Source of the DNA: Dehalococcoidia bacterium
GTDB taxonomy: Bacteria > Chloroflexota > Dehalococcoidia > UBA3495
Reading direction: 5' to 3'
Assembly (NCBI GenBank): GCA_030753265.1
Contig: JASMCQ010000088.1
Coordinates: forward strand, 62,001-126,000
Length of the DNA: 64,000 nucleotides
The notes beneath the pieces were generated by a model. The model was not told the DNA's origin. It saw only the letters and a program-made list of their open reading frames with translations, and did no database searches. This document shows positions 45,548 through 53,839 of the stretch, piece after piece (position 1 is the stretch's first letter; every line of letters begins with the position of its first letter). A program made the position numbers and the translations under genes.

Positions 45548-47134
45548 GTGGAGTTCCAAAGACTGGCATTCGGTCTAGTAGTCGCATCTGCTCCTTTGCT
45601 CTTTGTCTCATGCCAAGGAGCGCCCACCCAACCGGCTGCGGAGCCGACAACCGCCTCTGCCGCCGTGCGGCCCACCCAGCCGGCGGTCTCGGCAACCGCC
45701 GCGCCGGCTTTGAGGATCAACCCTTCGTCCAGTCCCATGGCATCGCCCGCTGCAACAAGTACGCCGGAGCACGCGCCTGCAAGAGGCAATTCGCCAGCTT
45801 CAATCGATAGCACCCAACCCCCACCATCGCCTCAGCCGGGCACCGCGAATCCTACCGGCGAACCCCACAATGCGGCAACGCAACCGGCCGACAGTACCGG
45901 GCAGGCGCAAACCTCTGTATTCTATGAACTGAACGGTTTAACGCTTGAATATTATTGGCCGCTCGGGGATGGGAGCAATCTCTCCGCGGACGAGACGGAA
46001 ATACTTGCCTACAACGAAGGCGGCGCGGCCATTGAATTCTTGGCGCCGCGGATAACGTTCACGGAGAACGGAAGCCCACGGGCGCAATCCAGCGGCACCT
46101 GGGAACGGTATCCCTCTCGCTTCAGTTAGGACCGAATCGAATTCATATCGATCCCGCCCTCCTCCTACCAGGGAGAGCCCTTGCTTTTGGGGCCCGGCGA
46201 GAAAGCAAAAATACATTGGCATCTGGAAAGCGTCACCTCGGCAGTGACCAACCAGTCTATCGCCCTCGACCTCACAGTTATTACCGGTGCCCGTACCGAC
46301 ACCATCACCCAAACCCTCGTCCGGGAATCAGATCGGCCCGGTACCAGTACCGGTACCGCCATCGCAACCACGCCCGTTCCCACTTGGCCCGTACCCACTC
46401 AGGAACCCCAGGAAACGCCGCCGAGTGCACCCGGTGACACCCATGGGGACACATCCGACGCCGCATCAGATGTACGATGGTCGTTCAGCGGGACGGCCTG
46501 GTCGCCGACCGGCCCGCCGCCAGATTGCGCGGAGCCCTTCGTCTTGCGGACACCAGTTGACATAGGTATGGTAACCATGGCGTTGTGGCCCGGCCAGGTA
46601 CGCGGCGCCTACGTTGCCCATGGCGGGTTCCGCTTTGATGCCGGCGCCGGCAATAAGGTCACGGTTCGCGCTCCGGCCGGCGCACACTTGGTGCAAGCAA
46701 GCCAATACTTGGAGAGCGGCGAGAACCAGTACTTGCTGTTTTTCTCGGTGCCCTGCGGGTTTTTCTATCGCTTCGATCACGTGATCGTGGTGTCCCCAAT
46801 AATCTCCGAGGCGCTCAAGGACCTGCCGCCGGCCACCTCCGGGGACAGCAGAACGACTTATATCAACCCTCCGTTGTGGGTAGAACAAGGAGAAGTCGTC
46901 GGTACTTCGGTTGGGATTCCTCCGTCGAATATCTTCGTCGATTTTGGCCTGTACGACGTGCGCACTCCAAACAACGTCACACCGAACCCGGCCTGGGCTG
47001 ATATCTATGCCGGCGATAAGGAATTCGGGCACTTCGGAGTATGCTTCTTTGACTACCTTCCCGGAGACCACGGCGAGTTGATGCGCGCCTTCCCCACCGG
47101 GAAAGAAGGTAAAACAAGTGATTATTGCGAGTAG
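45548..47134 (+). pseudogene. Secreted lipoprotein, interrupted by in-frame TAG
   Basis: The GTG at 45548 begins a signal peptide with lipobox (FGLVVASAPLLFVSCQG), so Cys would be lipidated. A long Pro/Thr/Ser/Ala-rich linker follows, then a beta-rich domain (YELNGLTLEYYWPLGDGSNL and onward). Codon 194 is TAG (46127-46129). The same frame continues directly as DRIEFISIPPSSYQGEPLLL, then GPGEKAKIHWHLESV, a natural continuation, a second Pro/Thr-rich linker and a second domain (GNKVTVRAPAGAHLVQASQY; FGHFGVCFFDYLPGDHGE) to 47134. I see no other disruption. It is either a nonsense mutation or a base error. It lies 95 bp after amide synthetase 2. Function unrecognised. Confidence 0.75.
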
Positions 47135-47137
47135 CGA

Positions 47138-47160
47138 GGGAGGAGAACCCTCCCGTTCTT
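47138..47160 (+). terminator. Weak hairpin after the lipoprotein gene
   Basis: GGGAGG (47138-47143) and CCTCCC (47149-47154) pair around AGAAC and are followed by GTTCTTGTT. It sits just past the stop at 47134 and before a convergent gene, which fits a terminator, but the T-run is broken. Confidence 0.4.
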
Positions 47161-47317
47161 GTTGACCCTTGCGGGCCGAAAGGTTCTCTCGCAGTTACGG
47201 CTCGGGTTTAGTCCCGCCAAGTGGTGCAAAAGCGTGTCTGGAGGTAGTCGGAGCACCCTTGGAGCAAGTTTTCTTGCTGCGCGATCAGTGTCGCTTTGGC
47301 GTCCGGAAAGCCGGGTG

Positions 47318-48400
47318 CTAGATTTTCGCCGGCTCCTCCCGGAGCGCGGGCATTACCTCCCGGGCGAACAGGTCCATGGACTTCATCACCTTCTCGTGCT
47401 CCAACCCCCCGATCTTGAACCAGAGCATCCAGTGGTTGATGCGGGTGCGGCTCGAGTAGAAACGGAGCTGCTCGATGACCCGCTCCGGTGACCCGAAAAC
47501 AGTCCCTGATCCCAAGCCCACGTCGGCATCCCACAGTTGGTCCACGGTGAGGTCGCCCAGGAACGACGGGTCTCGAGGATACTGCTCGTACCCCGCCGGG
47601 GTCGGCCGGTCCGGCGCCCCGGGTAGCAACTTTGCCAGGGTGTGGTAGAACCATAGGGCGTGGTGCATCTCCGCCTTGGCTTCCGCGTCGGTGGGCGCCA
47701 CGTAGACCTTCAAGGAAAATGGCAGGTCCAGCTGGTCTGGATCGTGGCCGTTTTCTCGCAGGCGGGCCGTGTAGCCCGCATAGGCCTCCTCCACCGAGCT
47801 GATGGAGGTGAAGTTGGGTCCCCGGAGGATCGGGAAGCCCCGCAGGCCCGCCACTTCGTAGGTGGCGGGGCTGATGGCCGCCCAGTAGATGGGAGGATGC
47901 GGCTTTTGCACCGGCTTGGGGTACACCGAGGCGTTCTTTATCTTCCAGAAATTGCCATCATAGGAGAAGGTATCCTCGGTCCAGGCTTTTATCATGATGT
48001 CCAACGATTCCAGGAACATGGCCCGGGAAGCATTTTGCGGGATACCGAAAACCTCGAACTCGGGGGCCTGGTAACCCCGGCCGATACCCAGGAGCAAGCG
48101 GCCCCCGCTCAATGCGTCGACCAGGGCAGCATCCTCGGCGAGCCGCAGGGGATGCTGGAAGGGGAGCACCATCACCGCCGTGCCGATGAGCATTCGCTTG
48201 GTCCGCTGGGAGACGGCTGCCGCGAAGGTCATTGGGTTCCCCAGCGTGCCATAGACGGAAGAGTGGTGTTCCGGGAGCCACACGGAATCGAAACCCAGTT
48301 TCTCTCCGAAGTCGATCTCTTCCAGGACCTCGCTGAAGATCCGCTCCTGAGTGATGTTTCCGAAGTCGCTGAATAGGTAAAACAGTCCGAATTTCACCAT
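47318..48400 (-). CDS. LLM-class flavin-dependent oxidoreductase (luciferase-like)
   Basis: A 360-aa bacterial-luciferase-like TIM barrel. MVKFGLFYLFSDFGNIT, GFDSVWLPEHHSSVYG, GTAVMVLPFQHPLRLAEDAA and ALSGGRLLLGIGRGYQAPEF are the family's canonical blocks. It would be a monooxygenase or dehydrogenase using FMN or F420. Flavin monooxygenases of this class are expanded in SAR202 genomes (literature knowledge, not tested here). The ATG at 48400 after CAGGGGGC is preferred to the ATG at 48415. It stands alone between the lipoprotein gene and the glycyl-radical activase. Confidence 0.9.
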   Translation of the reverse strand: MVKFGLFYLFSDFGNITQERIFSEVLEEIDFGEKLGFDSVWLPEHHSSVYGTLGNPMTFAAAVSQRTKRMLIGTAVMVLPFQHPLRLAEDAALVDALSGGRLLLGIGRGYQAPEFEVFGIPQNASRAMFLESLDIMIKAWTEDTFSYDGNFWKIKNASVYPKPVQKPHPPIYWAAISPATYEVAGLRGFPILRGPNFTSISSVEEAYAGYTARLRENGHDPDQLDLPFSLKVYVAPTDAEAKAEMHHALWFYHTLAKLLPGAPDRPTPAGYEQYPRDPSFLGDLTVDQLWDADVGLGSGTVFGSPERVIEQLRFYSSRTRINHWMLWFKIGGLEHEKVMKSMDLFAREVMPALREEPAKI

Positions 48401-48650
48401 TTTGCCCCCTGCCATTCTGCCGGATGGCCCATATTACTTCTAACAAATAACGATGTCAATCAACTTGGCGATGTCATTGCCCGGCCGGCTTTCATATTCC
48501 CGCCCATCCAAGAAGGCATGGAGGCCCGGGGCGAACGGAGGATTTCCCGCAGGTCCTTAGAATCACGGGAGAGGGAATATGGATGGACTCCCGTTAAGCG
48601 AGGCCGGGGGATGGCTAGTGGGGGGTGCGCGACGTATCGCTGCCGGCGGT

Positions 48651-49598
48651 CTACCGGGACACAGTGCACCGGACGCCGCACTCTTCAAAGATGCGGCGCG
48701 CCTGATCAACGGTCTCCAGGGAGGCCATGGCCAATCCGCTCAGGGAGTACGGCCGGTCCAGGGCCCCATATTTTCCTTCGCCGAGGCGATGGTATGGGAC
48801 GAGTTCAATCCGGGCTTCGCCGCCTCCCGCCTCTCGCAGAAAGGCCGACGTCTCCTCGATGTTTCGCGGCGTGTCGTTGACGCCGGGAATGAGAGGCATG
48901 CGAAAACGAACCGGAACCCCGGATGCGGCCAGGGTGGTGGCGTTCCGCAGAATCAGGTCGTTGGACTGGCCGGTAGACGTGCGATGAGTTTGAGGGTCCA
49001 TGTGCTTCAGGTCGAACAGCACGTAATCCGTCAGGGAGAGGGCGGTCTTCAGAACAGCCGGGTTGACGAAACCAGCGCTCTCGATAGCCGTGTGTATACC
49101 CGCTTCCCGGCATAGCTGGAACAGGGCGCAAACGAAATTGGGTTGCAGCAAGGGCTCTCCGCCCGAGAGGGTGACGCCGCCCCCCGATCCCTGGTAGAAA
49201 TTCCGGTCACGCTGGACGATCCCGAACACCTCGCCCGCCGTCATCTCCTGGCCGTAGATAGCCAGGGCCTCGTCCGAACAAACCTCCACACACTTTCCGC
49301 AAGTGGTGCACCGGTCGCGCCGGATCTGGGGCAGCCCGTCGGACGCCAGAGTGATCGCCTCTTCTGGGCAGACTGGGGCGCACTTCCCGCACTTGGTGCA
49401 CCGGGCGGCGATGTAGCCCAGTTCCACTTCTTTGTTCATGGACTCGGGATTGGCGCACCACAGACACCCCAGGGCGCATCCTTTGAGGAACACGGTGGTG
49501 CGAATGCCCGGCCCATCGTGAAGGCAGAAGCGCTGAATGTTGAAGACCCGTCCCAGAACGGTTTCCGGCGATTCCAGGCTTCCAGCTTTACTCAGCAT
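48651..49598 (-). CDS. Glycyl-radical enzyme activating protein (radical SAM)
   Basis: A 315-aa radical SAM protein. Cys41, Cys45 and Cys48 (KGCALGCLWCANP) hold the SAM cluster. An inserted ferredoxin domain with CTKCGKCAPVCPEEAI and CTTCGKCVEVCSDEAL binds two more 4Fe-4S clusters, as in activases of glycyl radical enzymes other than PFL. TLSGGEPLLQP and ESAGFVNP are radical SAM barrel motifs. It generates the glycyl radical on the enzyme at 51153-53594. The two are 1.5 kb apart with a plus-strand CheX-like gene between, an unusual spacing. It is oxygen-sensitive by nature, implying anoxic or microaerobic conditions. Confidence 0.95.
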   Translation of the reverse strand: MLSKAGSLESPETVLGRVFNIQRFCLHDGPGIRTTVFLKGCALGCLWCANPESMNKEVELGYIAARCTKCGKCAPVCPEEAITLASDGLPQIRRDRCTTCGKCVEVCSDEALAIYGQEMTAGEVFGIVQRDRNFYQGSGGGVTLSGGEPLLQPNFVCALFQLCREAGIHTAIESAGFVNPAVLKTALSLTDYVLFDLKHMDPQTHRTSTGQSNDLILRNATTLAASGVPVRFRMPLIPGVNDTPRNIEETSAFLREAGGGEARIELVPYHRLGEGKYGALDRPYSLSGLAMASLETVDQARRIFEECGVRCTVSR

Positions 49599-50447
49599 TC
49601 AGCGTACCGCGCGGAATCACGTGCTCAAAGAGCCATTCCGAATTTCTCAAAGCTGGCCAGTCCCTCTTCTTTCTCACGCTCAGGCGACACCTTCAAGTTG
49701 ATGGTTACGCGAATTGCCCGGTCCGGATGTTCCGGCACCTCTCAACTATCTTGCTCCTGCCGCTGCCGCCGGTCAAGCTCTCGAGAGCAGCCTACCGGCG
49801 CCGGCATGGCCGGTGGACCAACTCCCAGGGCTGGCACTTGAACTTAAGGACCATTTCGATAAAGTAGTGTTAAGGCAGCCTCATGGTCTGCCTCGCTGCG
49901 TTGAGGGGTAGAGGTGCTTGGTGAGGGCTCTTGGGCCTTACCAAGGCGACTCTCGTCTCCGGAAGGCACCCGCTCTGCAAGCACTCTGCCCTCAACAATG
50001 TGATTGCGTAGCTGAAGACGCCATCATTTTCTGTCCACTTGGCGCTCAGGACCAGGCCGAGGGAAACGCCCAGGCATTCCCGCCGAAATCTGCCCATCGG
50101 GTCGCGCAGTTTCTGCCTGCCTGTTCGGCCGGCCCAGAGACACCGATTGCGGCTACCGGGCCGGCTGAGACGCCGTTGTTTTTGTTTGTCACAGGATCTT
50201 CGTGTCCTGCATGCGGGTTCTGGATCGAGGCGGGCCAGGACGCTCTCACGCCCAACATTCCGGTTGACGGCCACGCCAAGCCGTTTCCAACTGGGCGAGC
50301 AGAGGACGCCCGACCGCGTTTCGTGAGTCATTTCGACGCTTGGCCTGTGATGGGCTGATCATCGGGTATAGATCAGTTTTTCGGGTGGGTTCGGGCCCAA
50401 GAAATCCGCAAACTTAGCGGCGTATTGTTCGCAGGAGGAAATTCGAG
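49599..50447. other. Intergenic region, 850 bases, nothing recognised
   Basis: Overlapping open frames on both strands at 49870-50358 reach about 150 codons, but none has a recognised domain or a convincing ribosome site. It could be decayed coding sequence or an element unknown to me. No tRNA or terminator is evident. Confidence 0.4.
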
Positions 50448-50927
50448 GTGAAAGAGGAGTTTGTGAACTCGTTTCTGGCTCCAGCCAAACTCGTTTGGAC
50501 CAAGGAGTTGGGAGAATGTCTTGAGATGGCGGGTGCGCAGGTTGTTTCAAACCAGTTCACCACCGATGACCTGACGGCGATTATCGGTATCAGCGGCCGG
50601 ATTGAAGGGAATGTCCTCTACGGATTCAGCAATGAGACGGCGCTCGCCGTGGTCCGCCGGATGATCGGAGAGGATGTCGAAAGCTACCGGGACAAGTTGG
50701 GGCTCTCCGCGATTGGCGAGATTGCCAACATGATTACCGGCAACGCCGCAACTCAGCTATCTCAGGCTGGATTTCCCTGCGACATCAGTCCGCCGGTGAT
50801 CGTCGCTTCCCCCGGCCTCAAGTTCACCACGTTTGGCGGTTCTCAGATTCTCGTGACCCTTTCCAGTTCGCTGGGGCCGCTAAACGTGCGATTCAACCTG
50901 AACGAAAGGTCCGGGCCGGAGCGATAG
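50448..50927 (+). CDS. CheX-like chemotaxis phosphatase domain protein
   Basis: A 159-aa single-domain protein. GLSAIGEIANMITGNAATQL contains the ExxN phosphatase motif (Glu91, Asn94) of CheX/CheC, and residues 46-75 (IGISGRIEGNVLYGFSNETA) match the CheX beta region. CheX dephosphorylates CheY-P. No chemotaxis or flagellar genes are in the window, so its role may be in another phosphorelay, a common situation for stand-alone CheX domains. The GTG start at 50448 lies 9 nt after AGGAGG. It lies between the activase and the glycyl radical enzyme on the opposite strand. Confidence 0.85.
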   Translation: MKEEFVNSFLAPAKLVWTKELGECLEMAGAQVVSNQFTTDDLTAIIGISGRIEGNVLYGFSNETALAVVRRMIGEDVESYRDKLGLSAIGEIANMITGNAATQLSQAGFPCDISPPVIVASPGLKFTTFGGSQILVTLSSSLGPLNVRFNLNERSGPER

Positions 50928-50937
50928 TCAGCCCCGC

Positions 50938-50992
50938 GAAGCCGACGAAGGCCGGTCTCCGACGACCCAGAGGCGCGGGAGATTCCAGGCAC
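50938..50992. repeat. Possible degenerate copy of the palindromic repeat
   Basis: The stretch CGAAGGCCGG...CCCAGAGGCGCGGGAGATTCCAG resembles the left half and centre of the repeat at 39163-39231, but the right arm is not recognisable. Treat as a decayed copy at best. Confidence 0.3.
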
Positions 50993-51152
50993 GATTACCC
51001 GTTCCAGTCCCGGGGCGAAGCGTAGCGGGCAAGCCGCGTTTGCTCCCCTGGGACGAGTGGATCTTCTCCGCTCGTGCTGGGCCCTTCGGCTGGGCTCAGG
51101 ATCGGCCTATCGAATCACCGGCGCAGGTTTGCGGCTAGTATCTAAAGCTCGC

Positions 51153-53594
51153 CTACGCCAGCTCCTGTTCCGTGCGCCGGATGATCTCGTCCTGGACCTC
51201 GGGCGCCAGGTGGATGAAGTACGCGCTGTACCCCGCCACCCGGACCACCAAGTCGCGGTACTTCTCCGGGTGTTCCTTGGCGGCTACGAGGGTCTGCCGG
51301 TCCAGGAAATTGTATTGGATATGGGTTCCCCCGCCGCGGATGAAGCTTTCAGTGAGGGCAGCCACTTTTTCCAGGGATTCCTGGCTGGCCACCATGGTGA
51401 TGGGGAACCTCTGGTTGAGAATGGACACCGCCGCCTCTTTGAAGTCCACCGCCAGCGCCGAGTTCAGCACGGCGGTGGGCCCGTTGCCGTCCCGCCCCTG
51501 GGTAGGAGAGAGAGAGCCGTCGGTGAGAGCATCCTCCTTCTTGCGGCCGTTGGGAAGGGCCCCCACTCCATGGCCGCCGTAGTAATGCCAGCCCACGCCA
51601 TTGCGGTTGATGGGGTGCTTATCCCCAAAGACGTTCTTCTCGGAGAAGATGATGGCGGCGGAGTCCTTGCCCAACTGGCGGATCATGCCATCGGCCTGGG
51701 CATCCTCGTTTCCATACTTGGGGGCCGCCAGGCACATTACCTGAACCTCCTGGCCCCGGTCTCCCTGGAAATTGCTGTCCAGGGCATCCAGGAGCCGGTC
51801 CATGGTGAGCCGCTTTTGGTCGTACACCAGCGTCCGGATTGCCGTTAGCGAGTCGCCCGTATCCACGATGGCCCGGTCCTTGGCGTACCACGTGGGGTGG
51901 GTTCCTTGCCCGCCCATCATGACGTCCATCCCGTTTTCCAGGCATCCGGGCAGCATCACCGAGAGCAGGGGCATGCGATAGATGGCCACCTCAGCCCGGT
52001 GGGCCATCCGGGTCTGCTCAAGGGACCGCCGCAGGATGAACTCGTACTGCTTTTCAAAGGCGCCGTAGAGCTTGTCGAAGGTATCGAAGCCTCTGGGGTC
52101 CCCGGTCTTCAGCCCCACAAGTTTGCCGCTTCGAGGGGCGATTCCGTTGTGGAGCGCCAGGTCCAGGGCCAGGGCCATATTTATCTTGAAGGCCGGCCGG
52201 AAGTAGCACCGGAAGTTGGCGGGAAAGGGCTGAGAGCAGCCGTTGGCCGCCCAGTCCCGGGCGTCTTCCAAGGGCACGTCGAGGTCCGTCAGGTACTTGA
52301 CGATGTGGTCGTCGTTATGAAACTGGGGTATGCCGCCGCCGATCTTCCGGTTGGTCTCCATGGACTTGATCATGGCCCACTTGGGCGTTGAGCCGGCCAG
52401 CCGGAGGGTCAACTGAGGCTGGGCGAACCGGAGAAGCCCGGCCAGGTGAAGGATGAGGTAGGTCAGCTCGTTGCAGGCGTCATCCCCTTCGCGGGTGACC
52501 CCCCCGATGGTGATATTTATGATGGAAGAACTCTGCTGACCGTTCTGGGCGTCCTTGAGGGAGTACATGGCGTGGTCGCGGGCGGCGTAGTTGAACAGTT
52601 CGGCTAGCAGGTCGGTGGCTTCCTGCATCGTGAGGCGGCCCTCCCGCAGGTCGTTCATGAAGTAGGGGTAGAGGGTCTGGTCGAGCCGCCCCAGACTCGG
52701 GCCCCAGCCACCTTCCAGCCTCACTCCCACATGGGCGAAGCGGATCACCTGCAGGGCCTCGAGGAAGGTAGTAGCGGGGTTGGCCGGCACCTGCCGGCAG
52801 ACCAGGACCGTCTCCTCCAGCTCTTTCCGGCGCTCGGGGTCACTCTCGGTGGCAGCCATCTCCTGGGCCAGCCGGGCATGGCGCTCGGCGAACTCAATCA
52901 GGGCCTGGCAGGTGATCAGCACCGAGTCCCAGAACCACACCTTCTCCGGCTGGTCCGAGTCGCTGGCCCCATCCGCCAGGCGCTTCAGGCCCTGCCGGGC
53001 CACCTCCATGAAACCGTTGAGCCCCTTGGCCATGACGTTTTCGTAGAGCAATGCGCCGGAGACGATGGGATGCCGCTCGTAGGGAATGGTGCCGCACACA
53101 TCGATGAAGTCGTCCCACCAGGATCCCCACAGCCGTTGCCGGGCATCCCGCACCAAATCGGCGCCCGTTTTGCCCTCGAAGTAGCGGGCGGTCTCTTCCA
53201 TAATCTTCAGGTCGTCCTGGGTGTAGATCGCCTCGTGAGCGTCCGATGACAGGGTGATCTTTCCCGCCTTCAGATGGTCCAGCACGATAGTTGGGTCGAG
53301 GTCAACCGGCGGATGGACCCCCTGGAAGTAGGGGGTCTCGCTTCCCACCAGCCGCTCGTTATCGTGGATGACCACGGGGACGCCCTTCAGGATCCTCTCT
53401 ACGAGGTGGGCCCGCCGGATCTCGGCGGGCTTGCCATCGCTCTCCTTCCACGCTTCAACGGCTATCAATGCCCGCTCTTTCGCTACCCGGGTGGAGGTCT
53501 CGAAAAGCCTCTCCCGCAAGCGCTGTATCCGCTCGCTAAGGACCACACCATCGATTTCCTCGATCAGCTTGTTATCTCTCACGGTGGCGACCAT
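51153..53594 (-). CDS. Glycyl radical enzyme (PFL-like), type uncertain, GCSQP active site
   Basis: An 813-aa glycyl radical enzyme. The radical Gly is residue 788 in VRVAGYSAYFIHL, 25 residues from the end. The thiyl Cys is residue 453 in DWAANGCSQPFPANF. In glycerol/diol dehydratases, choline lyase and most relatives this reads GCVEP, where the Glu is a general base; here it is Gln455. The N-terminus (IQRLRERLFETSTRVAKERA) is typical of the PflD/dehydratase group. The reaction therefore cannot be assigned: eliminases, decarboxylases and other chemistry remain open. The start at 53594 follows GAGGAGG. It needs the activase at 48651. A separate promoter is expected because a terminator lies upstream at 53760-53796. 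Confidence 0.93.
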   Translation of the reverse strand: MVATVRDNKLIEEIDGVVLSERIQRLRERLFETSTRVAKERALIAVEAWKESDGKPAEIRRAHLVERILKGVPVVIHDNERLVGSETPYFQGVHPPVDLDPTIVLDHLKAGKITLSSDAHEAIYTQDDLKIMEETARYFEGKTGADLVRDARQRLWGSWWDDFIDVCGTIPYERHPIVSGALLYENVMAKGLNGFMEVARQGLKRLADGASDSDQPEKVWFWDSVLITCQALIEFAERHARLAQEMAATESDPERRKELEETVLVCRQVPANPATTFLEALQVIRFAHVGVRLEGGWGPSLGRLDQTLYPYFMNDLREGRLTMQEATDLLAELFNYAARDHAMYSLKDAQNGQQSSSIINITIGGVTREGDDACNELTYLILHLAGLLRFAQPQLTLRLAGSTPKWAMIKSMETNRKIGGGIPQFHNDDHIVKYLTDLDVPLEDARDWAANGCSQPFPANFRCYFRPAFKINMALALDLALHNGIAPRSGKLVGLKTGDPRGFDTFDKLYGAFEKQYEFILRRSLEQTRMAHRAEVAIYRMPLLSVMLPGCLENGMDVMMGGQGTHPTWYAKDRAIVDTGDSLTAIRTLVYDQKRLTMDRLLDALDSNFQGDRGQEVQVMCLAAPKYGNEDAQADGMIRQLGKDSAAIIFSEKNVFGDKHPINRNGVGWHYYGGHGVGALPNGRKKEDALTDGSLSPTQGRDGNGPTAVLNSALAVDFKEAAVSILNQRFPITMVASQESLEKVAALTESFIRGGGTHIQYNFLDRQTLVAAKEHPEKYRDLVVRVAGYSAYFIHLAPEVQDEIIRRTEQELA

Positions 53595-53759
53595 GATAGC
53601 CTCCTCTCCAGCCCCTGGATATTGTGGTGGGAAACGCTTGCGACAACCCTACGTTAGTTGCGCGTGTATCCCGTGTCAAGTCCTGTCGGGGAGTCTGGCC
53701 TGCCGGCTAGCTTTTATCTCAGGACCGCCCCGCACCGCCGAAGGACCGCGTCCCAGTCT

Positions 53760-53796
53760 AAAAAAGCCGGTGGCAGGCTTCTCGCCCGCCACCGGC
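53760..53796 (-). terminator. Strong intrinsic terminator, minus strand
   Basis: On the minus strand a 12-bp stem (GCCGGTGGCGGG / CCTGCCACCGGC, one G-U pair) with a 7-nt loop is followed by six T residues. It lies 44 bp past the end of the UGSC-family gene and separates it from the glycyl radical enzyme gene. Confidence 0.92.
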
Positions 53797-53839
53797 CCCG
53801 TTGCATTCTCCCCTATTGGTTAGGAGTCCGCTTCCACCG

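Noticed and set aside
42003..46129. Stop-codon reassignment to explain the interrupted genes
   Set aside because: The interruptions use TAA, TAG and a frameshift, and all three stop codons end intact genes elsewhere in the window.
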